A stretch of DNA of 64,000 bases from an uncultured Clostridia bacterium (GTDB taxonomy: Bacteria > Bacillota > Clostridia > TANB77 > CAG-508). Location of the stretch: assembly GCA_948524275.1 (NCBI GenBank), contig CAOSLI010000001.1:62001-126000 (forward strand), in the 5' to 3' direction. This document shows, in pieces, positions 35,600 to 43,201 of this stretch (its first letter is position 1; each line of letters starts with the position of its first letter). Made by a program: the position numbers and the translations under genes. The notes under the pieces were generated by a model. That model had not been told where the DNA came from. It searched no databases and saw only the letters and a list, made by a program, of their open reading frames with translations.

Positions 35600-35950
35600 A
35601 TGAATAACGAAGTGCCAACGAATATAAAAAAGCCAATTAAGGAATTTTTAAAAGGTGTAAATGATATGTTTGGCGATAGAGTAAAAAAGATTATATTATA
35701 TGGTTCATATGCAAGAGGAGATTATAAAAATAATTCAGATATTGATATAATGATATTAACTGATTTTACAGATGATGAGATAGTAGAGTATAGAGAAAAA
35801 ATATGGGATTTTGCTTATGATATTGAATTAGAAAATGACATTATAATTTCTCCTTTAATTAAAAATATAGACAAATTTAATTATTGGTTAGCTGCATTAC
35901 CTTTTTATATGAATGTTCAAAAGGAAGGAGTAACATTATATGGAGAATAA
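35600..35950 (+). CDS. MNT-type nucleotidyltransferase domain protein (antitoxin-like)
   Basis: The 116-residue protein has the minimal nucleotidyltransferase signature ILYGSYARGDYKNNSDIDIMI (GSxxRG...DxD, about 33-53) with all key residues. In HEPN-MNT modules this partner transfers nucleotides to the HEPN toxin and neutralises it. The start is ATG 35600 with AGTGAGGG upstream. It overlaps the HEPN gene by 11 bp, the usual arrangement for a coupled pair. Confidence 0.85.
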   Translation: MNNEVPTNIKKPIKEFLKGVNDMFGDRVKKIILYGSYARGDYKNNSDIDIMILTDFTDDEIVEYREKIWDFAYDIELENDIIISPLIKNIDKFNYWLAALPFYMNVQKEGVTLYGE

Positions 35951-36332
35951 AGTATCGAAGGAGTTAGCAAGTCATAGATTAGAACAAGCAAGGGAAGATA
36001 TTGTTGCAAGTGAAATGTTATATAATGGTAAACTATATAAATCAGCTAATAATAGAGCATATTATGCAATATTTCACTCAATAAGAAGTGTGCTAGCTTT
36101 AGAACCAATAGATTTTAAAAGACATAAAGATGTAATTGCATATTTTAATAAAAATTATGTGAATACAAATGTATTTCCTAGAACAATTGGAAGAAGAATC
36201 GCAATAGCAAGTCAAGTAAGAGAAGATAGTGATTATGATGATGAATTTATAGTAAAGCCAGAAAACACTTTATTACAAATTGAAACAGCAAAGGAATTAA
36301 TAAAACTTGTTGAAAAATATATAAGTAAATAA
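35940..36332 (+). CDS. HEPN domain protein (toxin-like, UPF0332 type)
   Basis: The 130-residue all-helical protein has SHRLEQAREDIVASEMLYNGKLYKSANNRAYYAIFHSIRSVLAL, the UPF0332/HEPN N-terminal helix pair, and DFKRHKDVIAYF plus IASQVREDSDYDD near the C-terminus. The canonical HEPN RNase motif RxxxxxH is not obvious, and R-E-D-S-D-Y may be its variant. It is translationally coupled to the MNT gene. Acting as a toxin-antitoxin or a regulatory pair are both possible. Confidence 0.8.
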   Translation: MENKVSKELASHRLEQAREDIVASEMLYNGKLYKSANNRAYYAIFHSIRSVLALEPIDFKRHKDVIAYFNKNYVNTNVFPRTIGRRIAIASQVREDSDYDDEFIVKPENTLLQIETAKELIKLVEKYISK

Positions 36333-36357
36333 AATACAGAATTAGAAATAAAGATTC

Positions 36358-36386
36358 TTGACAATGTAATTAATAAGTAGTATAAA
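36358..36386 (+). promoter_or_regulatory. Predicted promoter of the cyclophilin gene
   Basis: TTGACA and TATAAA with a 17-bp spacer; the shared leader element follows within the transcript. Confidence 0.65.
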
Positions 36387-36393
36387 ATAAGAG

Positions 36394-36425
36394 AAAATCT
36401 TGGATGCAGATAGAACGGGCGAAGC
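36394..36425 (+). repeat. Leader element shared with position 8630
   Basis: The same 25-nt core (36394-36418) and GCGAAGC as at 8630-8662, one base shorter between the parts. It sits between promoter and ribosome-binding site, so here it would be in the 5' UTR. Confidence 0.65.
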
Positions 36426-36447
36426 GAGAGAAAGGAAACGAGTAATA

Positions 36448-37398
36448 ATGAGCGAAAAAGAAGAAAAAAGGAAGAATGAAAAAACAAAGACAACTACTAA
36501 AAAGGAGACCACAAAGAAAACAGAAAAAGCTAAAAATGAAACAACAAAAAAGGAAAATATTGAAAAGTCAAAAGTAGTTGATTCTAAGAAAAAAGATGAT
36601 ACAAAAAAAGTAGATGTAAAAGAAGAAAATAAAAAAGGAACAATGAGCCTAATAGCTGTAACAGCAGCAATTATAATAGTTATAGGACTAATTGGATATG
36701 TAGTTGGAACAATAGTGAAGAAAAATAGTTTTGATATAGAAAGCCCAGTAGCTACAATAGAAATTGAAAATAGAGGAACAATAAAGGTAAGATTGTATCC
36801 ACAATATGCACCAAATACAGTAGCTAACTTTATAACACTTGCTAACAGTGGATTTTACGATGGATTAACATTCCATAGAACAATACCTGACTTTATGATA
36901 CAAGGTGGAGATCCAGCTGGTGATGGAACAACTAGAAAAGCAATTGGAGAAGATAGTTCTGATAAATACGCAATTAAAGGTGAATTTATAATAAATGGAT
37001 ATACTAAAAATACTTTAAGACATAAAAAAGGCGTAATATCAATGGCAAGGTCAGATTATAGTTCACTTCCAAGTTTGGCTAAAAAAGGATATGATTCAGC
37101 ATCAAGCCAATTTTTTATCATGACAGCTGATAATTATAGTTTAGATGGACAGTATGCAGCCTTTGGTGAAGTAATAGAAGGAATGGAAATTGTAGAAGAT
37201 ATATCTAATGTTGAAGTTGAAACAAGAGAGTCAAATGTTGAAGGTAAGACTGCTGATAAGCCAGTAAATCCACCAGTGATAAAATCTATAACAGTAGATA
37301 CATTTGGAATAGATTATGGTAAGCCAGAAGTAATTGAGCCATTTGATTATTATTCATATATGATGCAACAATATTATGGTGGTTCAGGAATAAACTAA
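36448..37398 (+). CDS. Membrane-anchored cyclophilin-type peptidyl-prolyl isomerase
   Basis: The 316-residue protein has a Lys/Glu/Thr-rich cytosolic tail (1-65), one membrane helix (about 67-92, LIAVTAAIIIVIGLIGYVVG) and a cyclophilin domain (about 105-285). Active-site segments are GFYDGLTFHRTIPDFMIQGGDP, SMARSD, SASSQFFIM and YAAFGEVIEGMEIV. It should fold proteins outside the membrane. I choose ATG 36448 because GAAAGGA lies 9 nt upstream; an upstream in-frame ATG would start inside the shared leader repeat. Confidence 0.9.
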   Translation: MSEKEEKRKNEKTKTTTKKETTKKTEKAKNETTKKENIEKSKVVDSKKKDDTKKVDVKEENKKGTMSLIAVTAAIIIVIGLIGYVVGTIVKKNSFDIESPVATIEIENRGTIKVRLYPQYAPNTVANFITLANSGFYDGLTFHRTIPDFMIQGGDPAGDGTTRKAIGEDSSDKYAIKGEFIINGYTKNTLRHKKGVISMARSDYSSLPSLAKKGYDSASSQFFIMTADNYSLDGQYAAFGEVIEGMEIVEDISNVEVETRESNVEGKTADKPVNPPVIKSITVDTFGIDYGKPEVIEPFDYYSYMMQQYYGGSGIN

Positions 37399-37407
37399 TA
37401 TAATAAC

Positions 37408-37445
37408 AAAAGTCCAGTATCAAAAATAGATACTGGACTTTTTAG
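37408..37445. terminator. Bidirectional terminator between the cyclophilin and S1 genes
   Basis: A 14-bp perfect stem (37408-37421 with 37429-37442) with A/T flanks on each side, suiting both converging genes. Confidence 0.85.
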
Positions 37446-37499
37446 AAACGCTTAAATAGCAATTTCAATTAGAAGTTTACCAAAAAACGGAATTGATTA

Positions 37500-38300
37500 T
37501 CAGTCGCAAACAAAATCACAGCGGAAACCTTTTGGAGTGATTTTTCTTATGCAAACCCATACATAAGAGCCTTGTTCTAACATAGGAGTATTTTCATCAA
37601 CATCCATGATACCAACGTTACCAGGATCAATTTCTACAAATCTACCACCAGGTATAGTACCAAGAACTTTTACACGTTCAGAAGTATAAGGTTTAAGTAC
37701 TTGACGTTCATAAGCCCGTTTAATAGATAGATTAAAGCGATTGGTTTGTGAGTCAAAACTAAGAATTTTTACCTTAGGGATTATTTGACCTATTCTAAAG
37801 AAATCACTAAATGGCGAATATTTGGCGGAAGAACATTCTTTTTCGCGAATGAGCGACCGAACGCCATTACCAATATCCACAAAAATGCCGGAATTATGAA
37901 TGTTTTCAACTGTTGCCTCTACTATAGATCCAATGCTATTAACTAACTTTTCGTAGGCAGATTGCATTACTATTCGCCTATCAAGCTCAATGCTGCCATC
38001 CTCGTGAAAGGCGACTATTTGAGCAGTAATCTTCTTACTAAACGTGGAATTTACTTCTTTAGGAAGATTATGATATTCTGCATTGTCAGTTAAAGATAAC
38101 GGCGGATAGAAAAAATTGTCAAACTGAATAAAGCCGTGAAGTTGTGGGGATATAGTAACTGATAACCTATTAGATTCGGAATCATAATAATCCAGAATGA
38201 CAGCAATTACATCCCCAATCCGTAAATCATCTTTGTTCTCTAATTCTGTCATAGAATAGAGTCTCTCAGGTCTGATACCTTGCACTATTTTGTTCTCCAT
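37500..38300 (-). CDS. S1-domain RNA-binding protein, atypical codon use
   Basis: The 266-residue protein has two or three OB/S1-like domains. The clearest (about 128-200) reads VNSIGSIVEATVENIHNSGIFVDIGNGVRSLIREKE. Family members bind RNA or ribosomes; the specific role is unknown. ATG 38300 follows AAGGAGA by 9 nt; a longer frame upstream lacks such a site. Codon use is far from the neighbours, with CGC, CGT and three CGG codons, and the frame stays open through all three. It has its own promoter and terminator and separates the cyclophilin gene from tig. I infer recent transfer. These three CGG codons are the strongest evidence against CGG being unreadable. Confidence 0.75.
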   Translation of the reverse strand: MENKIVQGIRPERLYSMTELENKDDLRIGDVIAVILDYYDSESNRLSVTISPQLHGFIQFDNFFYPPLSLTDNAEYHNLPKEVNSTFSKKITAQIVAFHEDGSIELDRRIVMQSAYEKLVNSIGSIVEATVENIHNSGIFVDIGNGVRSLIREKECSSAKYSPFSDFFRIGQIIPKVKILSFDSQTNRFNLSIKRAYERQVLKPYTSERVKVLGTIPGGRFVEIDPGNVGIMDVDENTPMLEQGSYVWVCIRKITPKGFRCDFVCD

Positions 38301-38349
38301 ACTTGTAAATCTCCTTAAATGTAATGTGCGAGGAATTTCGCATATAAAG

Positions 38350-38378
38350 AGTATAACATATTCTCGTGCAATATGCAA
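38350..38378 (-). promoter_or_regulatory. Predicted promoter of the S1-domain gene
   Basis: On the minus strand, TTGCAT (38378-38373) and TATACT (38355-38350) are 17 bp apart. Confidence 0.55.
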
Positions 38379-38424
38379 TATTTATGTTAATTATGTAATT
38401 TTACATAAAAATAATCTAAAAGTC

Positions 38425-38452
38425 TTGATTTTAGAAAAAAATGTGATATAAT
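38425..38452 (+). promoter_or_regulatory. Predicted promoter of tig
   Basis: TTGATT and a perfect TATAAT with a 16-bp spacer, about 58 bp before the start. Confidence 0.55.
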
Positions 38453-38510
38453 ATAAAAGCGTTGTTTAGATGGCTATGAACGAAACGAAGTGAAGAGGAA
38501 GGGAAATAAA

Positions 38511-39797
38511 ATGAGCATAAAACAAGAAAAAACAGGAAACAAGGATGAATTAAAAATTACATTTACAGTTGAGGCTGATAAATTTGAAGAAGCAATAATG
38601 AAAGTATTTAACCAAAGTGCTAAATATTTTAATATACCAGGTTTCAGAAAAGGAAAAGCACCATATAAAATGGTTGAGAGATATTATGGAGCAAGTATTT
38701 TTTATGAAGATGCTTTCAATGATTTAGTACCAGATATATATGATAAAGAAATAAAAGAAAACAAGATAGAAGTTGTAAGCAGACCTAAGATTGATGTTGT
38801 TCAAATGGAAAAAGGCAAGGACCTTATCTTTACAGCAATTGTAAATACTAAGCCAGAAGTAAAACTTGGAAAGTATAAAGGAATTGATGTTAAGAAAGTA
38901 GAATATAAAGTAACAGACGAGGACGTTGAACACGAATTACATCACAGAGCAGAACACAATGCAAGAATGGTATCAGTTGAAGACAGAGCTGCCCAAAATG
39001 AAGACATAGTTACAATAGACTTCGAAGGATTTGTAGACGGAGTTGCTTTTGATGGCGGAAAAGCTGATGGACAACAATTAACAATTGGAAGTAACACATT
39101 TATTCCAGGATTTGAAGAACAAATTATAGGAATGAAGCTTGATGAAGAAAGAGATATAAATGTTAAATTCCCAGAAGAATATTTTTCAAAGGATTTAGCA
39201 GGAAAAGACGCTGTGTTCCATATCAAATTACATGAAATTAAACAAAAAGAACTTCCTAAAATAGATGATGAATTTGCAAAGGATGTTAGTGAGTTCGATA
39301 CTTTAGCTGAACTTAAAAAAGATATAAAAGACAAGATGACTAAAGACAATGAAGCTAAAGCAAAACAAGAAATGGAAGACGAAGCAATAAATGCAGTATG
39401 CGAAAACACTAAGATAGACATTCCAGAAGGTATGATAGAAGCCGAAATAGACAATATGGAAAACAATATTGACCAAAGACTACAATACCAAGGAATGAAT
39501 TTCGAGCAATATCTAAAAATGATGGGTAAAACTGAAACTGAAATGAGAAAAGAATTTAAGATAGATGCAGAAAAGAATGTAAAGACAAAATTAGTTCTTG
39601 ACCAAATTATAGCTGATGAGAAAATTGAAGCTGACGAAAAATATGTTAAAGAAAAGCTAGAAGAAATGGCAAAGCAATATAACAAAAAGATAGAAGAATT
39701 AGAAAAGAATGAAGAATTAAAATCATATTTAGAAGCATCTTCAAAAACAGAAAATGCAGTTAAATTTATACTAGATAATGCAAAAAATTCTAAATAA
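38511..39797 (+). CDS. tig: Trigger factor, ribosome-associated chaperone
   Basis: The 428-residue protein has the ribosome-binding domain with FNIPGFRKGKAPYKMVERYYG (the GFRxGxxP signature, about 44-64), the FKBP-like isomerase domain (about 150-245, IVTIDFEGFVDGVAFDGG, FIPGFEEQIIGM) and the long helical C-terminal arms. It folds nascent chains at the ribosome exit. ATG 38511 has GAGGAAGGG upstream; a GTG 21 nt earlier is less likely. The tig-clpP-clpX order is conserved in Firmicutes. Confidence 0.96.
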   Translation: MSIKQEKTGNKDELKITFTVEADKFEEAIMKVFNQSAKYFNIPGFRKGKAPYKMVERYYGASIFYEDAFNDLVPDIYDKEIKENKIEVVSRPKIDVVQMEKGKDLIFTAIVNTKPEVKLGKYKGIDVKKVEYKVTDEDVEHELHHRAEHNARMVSVEDRAAQNEDIVTIDFEGFVDGVAFDGGKADGQQLTIGSNTFIPGFEEQIIGMKLDEERDINVKFPEEYFSKDLAGKDAVFHIKLHEIKQKELPKIDDEFAKDVSEFDTLAELKKDIKDKMTKDNEAKAKQEMEDEAINAVCENTKIDIPEGMIEAEIDNMENNIDQRLQYQGMNFEQYLKMMGKTETEMRKEFKIDAEKNVKTKLVLDQIIADEKIEADEKYVKEKLEEMAKQYNKKIEELEKNEELKSYLEASSKTENAVKFILDNAKNSK

Positions 39798-39810
39798 AGT
39801 TTAAAATTAT

Positions 39811-39857
39811 AAAAAGTTGGGGATAATCACATTGATTAAAAAAGCCCAACTTTTTTG
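39811..39857 (+). terminator. Terminator after tig
   Basis: AAAAAGTTGGG and CCCAACTTTTTT arms with a loop of about 22 nt and a T run. Confidence 0.65.
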
Positions 39858-39984
39858 TATCAAAAAGGTTGATAAATTATAAAAAAAAATATATAATACA
39901 AAAGTATTATAAAACTATATAGTATAATTATAATTTAGCATATTATGGTTATATAGACTATAAGAATAGAAAGGATGATAAATA

Positions 39985-40599
39985 ATGAAAGAAATGAATG
40001 ATAGTTTAGTACCTTACGTAATCGAGCAATCATCAAGAGGAGAAAGGTCATATGATATTTTCTCAAGATTATTAAAAGATAGAATAATATTTTTAAGTGA
40101 AGATGTTAACCAAACATCAGCAAGTCTAATAATAGCGCAATTGTTATTTCTAGAGTCTGAAGACCCAGACAAAGAAATATCTTTATATATCAATTCACCA
40201 GGAGGCTCTGTAACTGATGGACTTGGAATAATAGATACAATGAATTACATCAAATGTCCTGTAACAACAATTTGTATAGGAATGGCAGCAAGTATGGGTG
40301 CACTTCTCTTAACATCAGGAACAAAGGGAAAGAGATTTGCAACACCAAATGCTGAGATACTTATTCACCAACCATTAATCGGTGGCCAAGGTGGAGGAAT
40401 CTCTGGTCAAACAACAGAAATAAAAATTCATGCAGAGCAAATGATAAAAACAAGAGATAGAATAAATAAGATATTAAGTCAAACTACAGGAAAGCCAATA
40501 GAGCAAGTAGAGCAAGACACTGAAAGAGATCATTATATGACAGCAGAAGAAGCCTTGGAATATGGACTAATAGATGGAATAATGGACAAGAGAAATTAA
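39985..40599 (+). CDS. clpP: ClpP, ATP-dependent Clp protease proteolytic subunit
   Basis: The 204-residue serine protease has the catalytic Ser in CIGMAASMGALLLTSG (about 98), His in AEILIHQPLIGGQGG (about 123) and the Asp in EQDTERDHYMTAEEALEYGLID. It forms the double heptamer that degrades proteins delivered by ClpX, including tmRNA-tagged ones. AGAAAGGATG precedes the ATG; clpX follows after 17 bp. Confidence 0.97.
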   Translation: MKEMNDSLVPYVIEQSSRGERSYDIFSRLLKDRIIFLSEDVNQTSASLIIAQLLFLESEDPDKEISLYINSPGGSVTDGLGIIDTMNYIKCPVTTICIGMAASMGALLLTSGTKGKRFATPNAEILIHQPLIGGQGGGISGQTTEIKIHAEQMIKTRDRINKILSQTTGKPIEQVEQDTERDHYMTAEEALEYGLIDGIMDKRN

Positions 40600-40616
40600 A
40601 GGAGAAAAGCTTAAAA

Positions 40617-41939
40617 ATGTCTAAAATGGAAAAGAATATAAAATGTTCATTTTGTGGTAAATCGCAACAAAATGTTAGAAAGATAATAGTTGGACCTGGT
40701 GTATATATATGTGATGAATGTATAAGAGCATGTGATACTATTTTAGAAAATGATGATTATGAAGAAGAGTTAGATGATAAATATACATTAAATAATGAAG
40801 AGTCTTTACCAACTCCAATGGAGATAAAGGAAATTCTTGATGAATATGTAATTGGTCAAGATGAAGCTAAAAAGACATTATCTGTTGCTGTTTACAATCA
40901 TTATAAACGAATTGAAAGTAAAGAAGATATTTCAGATGATGACATAGAACTTCAAAAAAGTAATGTCTTACTATTAGGTCCTACTGGTTGTGGAAAAACA
41001 TTTTTAGCTCAAACTTTAGCTAAGATACTAAAAGTGCCATTTGCAATAGCAGATGCTACAACTTTAACAGAGGCAGGATATGTTGGAGAAGATGTTGAAA
41101 ATATTTTACTTAAGCTAATTCAAGCAGCAGAATACAACGTAGAAAGAGCTGAAAAAGGAATTATATATATTGATGAGATTGATAAGATATCAAGGAAATC
41201 AGAGAATCCATCAATAACAAGAGATGTTAGTGGAGAGGGAGTTCAACAAGCACTTCTTAAAATTGTAGAAGGAACTGTGGCATCAGTACCACCTCAGGGT
41301 GGTAGAAAACATCCACATCAAGAGCTTATACAAATTAATACGTCTAATATATTATTTATATGTGGTGGTGCATTTGAGGGATTAGACAAAATAATCGGAG
41401 ATAGAATAGGAAAGAAATCAATCGGATTTGGAGCTAAAGTTGAGAGCCAAAAAGAGATAGATAAATTTAAAATCTTTGAAGAAATGTTACCACAGGATTT
41501 ACTTAAATTTGGACTAATACCTGAATTTGTTGGAAGGCTTCCAATTATAGCAACTCTTAGAGAATTAGATAGAGCAGCTTTAATTGATATAATGACTAAA
41601 CCTAAGAATGCGTTAGTAAAGCAATATAAGAAACTATTGAAATTAGATGATGTTGAGTTAGAATTTACTGATGATGCATTAGAAACGATAGTTGATAAAG
41701 CTATAGAAAGAAAGACTGGAGCAAGAGGGCTTCGTTCAATAATGGAAGAAACCATGAGAGATGTAATGTATGAGATTCCATCAAATCATAAGATTGCAAA
41801 ATGCATAATAAATAAGGAAACTGTTTTAGGTAATGCTAAACCTGAAATAATAATTGATGAAAACAAACCAGAGAAAAAGAAAAATACAAAAAAGAAGAAT
41901 ATTAATATATCAAAATCAGAAGACCAGGAAACTGCATAA
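40617..41939 (+). CDS. clpX: ClpX, ATP-dependent Clp protease unfoldase
   Basis: The 440-residue AAA+ unfoldase has an N-terminal C4 zinc domain (CSFCGKSQQNV...CDECI), Walker A LLGPTGCGKTFLAQTLA (about 120), Walker B GIIYIDEIDKI, the pore-loop region EAGYVGEDVE and the ClpP-contact segment RIGKKSIGFGA. A Lys/Asn-rich tail ends the protein. AAAGGAGAAA lies before the ATG. It forms an operon with clpP. Confidence 0.97.
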   Translation: MSKMEKNIKCSFCGKSQQNVRKIIVGPGVYICDECIRACDTILENDDYEEELDDKYTLNNEESLPTPMEIKEILDEYVIGQDEAKKTLSVAVYNHYKRIESKEDISDDDIELQKSNVLLLGPTGCGKTFLAQTLAKILKVPFAIADATTLTEAGYVGEDVENILLKLIQAAEYNVERAEKGIIYIDEIDKISRKSENPSITRDVSGEGVQQALLKIVEGTVASVPPQGGRKHPHQELIQINTSNILFICGGAFEGLDKIIGDRIGKKSIGFGAKVESQKEIDKFKIFEEMLPQDLLKFGLIPEFVGRLPIIATLRELDRAALIDIMTKPKNALVKQYKKLLKLDDVELEFTDDALETIVDKAIERKTGARGLRSIMEETMRDVMYEIPSNHKIAKCIINKETVLGNAKPEIIIDENKPEKKKNTKKKNINISKSEDQETA

Positions 41940-41977
41940 GTACTTGTACTATAAAATAACAAATTTTAGGGGGAAAT

Positions 41978-42430
41978 ATGCAAAGAAGACTATTAGTGTT
42001 TGCAATTATAGGAATAATACTTTTTATAGCAATTATAGGAATAATTTTTTTTAAAGTACAAGAAAGAAATAATATTATATTAGAAAATAATAATATAAAC
42101 CAAAATAATTATAGAGCCACAATGACAATAAAAGATGGTACATTAAATAAAGATGGTGCCATAGTTGTAATTAAAAATAACGATGAAAAAACCTTGGGAT
42201 ATGATGAATGGTTTAGAATTGATAAAGAGAAAAATAAAAAATGGGAAGAACTAAAAGCTAAAAATAATTATATATTTTATTCACTTGCATATATTATTGA
42301 AGGCAAAAAAGAAACAGAAATAAAAGTAGAATGGAGCAAATTATATGGAGAATTAAAAGCTGGAAGATATAGATTAGTCAAACGTTTTAATGATAATGAG
42401 TATCTAACAACTGAATTTGTTATATTTTAA
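41978..42430 (+). CDS. Membrane-anchored Ig-like domain protein
   Basis: The 150-residue protein has one N-terminal membrane helix (about 5-27) and a beta-rich extracytoplasmic domain (about 45-150). The C-terminal WSKLYGELKAGRYRLVKRF, followed by YLTTEFVIF, is a pattern I associate with a bacterial Ig-like domain of clostridial envelope proteins. The function is unknown. TTAGGGGG precedes the ATG. It follows clpX after about 40 bp. Confidence 0.65.
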   Translation: MQRRLLVFAIIGIILFIAIIGIIFFKVQERNNIILENNNINQNNYRATMTIKDGTLNKDGAIVVIKNNDEKTLGYDEWFRIDKEKNKKWEELKAKNNYIFYSLAYIIEGKKETEIKVEWSKLYGELKAGRYRLVKRFNDNEYLTTEFVIF

Positions 42431-42455
42431 AAAGGAGCCATAGGCTCCTTTTTAC
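42428..42455. terminator. Bidirectional terminator between the Ig-like and Fic genes
   Basis: AAAAAGGAGCC and GGCTCCTTTTT arms with a 3-nt loop, overlapping the 3' ends of both converging genes. Confidence 0.85.
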
Positions 42456-43108
42456 TTATAGTTAATACCATTAATACATTTTACATAAATGAAGTTTTTT
42501 AGATTTTCTATATCTCCAGTTTCATAATAAGCAGTTAATTCTTTACCAAAGTTTATATCTTCTTCAATGGGAATACTAATTATTCCTTTACCATTTTCAA
42601 TCATAATTTTATTTGCAAAAAGCATAGCTGTTCTCTTATTTCCATCAGAAAATAGTTGAGACCTCATTAAATAGCACATAACTGATATTGCTCTATCAGT
42701 AATACAAGGAATTTGTAGCAATTCGGATAGCTTATTACTAACAACATTCATATCAGGAATATCAGGTCTCCAATTTGTACCGCCAATACTAACATCATAA
42801 GCACGTATTTCACCAGGTCTATCAATTAGATTTGAGCCTACTAAGCTATTGATTGATTTTAGCAATTGAATGTCACTGTCAGAATCAATAGAGTTTAATA
42901 TAAAGATCCATGCATGTTTCAAATTATTAACTGTTTGAATCTCATCTAGTCTAAGATGAGCAATATTTCCACCATCATACAATGCTTGAGTTTCAGGGTA
43001 GGTAATATTAATTCCCTCAATGTGAGAACTTTTCCAAATTGTATCAACAACGCATCTTTTAGCTAGAAAAATATTTTCTTCTTTAGTCATATTATATTTA
43101 TCTTGCAT
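42452..43108 (-). CDS. Fic family protein with Gln in place of the catalytic His
   Basis: The 218-residue protein has the N-terminal inhibitory motif SSHIEGI (about 27-33) and a Fic core with LMRSQLFSDGNKRTAMLFANK (about 146-166, shown here in part). The canonical motif is HPFxDGNxR; here Gln replaces the His that normally activates the target hydroxyl, while the D-G-N-K-R nucleotide-binding part is intact. The Fic fold transfers AMP or other phosphate groups to proteins. With Gln the protein may be inactive in AMP transfer or use other chemistry; I recall similar QLFxDGNKRT proteins, so this may be a subfamily. Confidence 0.82.
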   Translation of the reverse strand: MQDKYNMTKEENIFLAKRCVVDTIWKSSHIEGINITYPETQALYDGGNIAHLRLDEIQTVNNLKHAWIFILNSIDSDSDIQLLKSINSLVGSNLIDRPGEIRAYDVSIGGTNWRPDIPDMNVVSNKLSELLQIPCITDRAISVMCYLMRSQLFSDGNKRTAMLFANKIMIENGKGIISIPIEEDINFGKELTAYYETGDIENLKNFIYVKCINGINYK

Positions 43109-43201
43109 TTTTAATCCTTCCTTATTTATATTTATAAAGTTATATTATAATAAAAAAATATAATTTGCAACAATAAAAATTATTTTATGAAAATTTTAAT
43201 T

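Noticed and set aside
41854..42054. Short plus-strand open frame at the end of clpX
   Set aside because: It is an out-of-frame shadow of the clpX tail and the start of the Ig-like gene.
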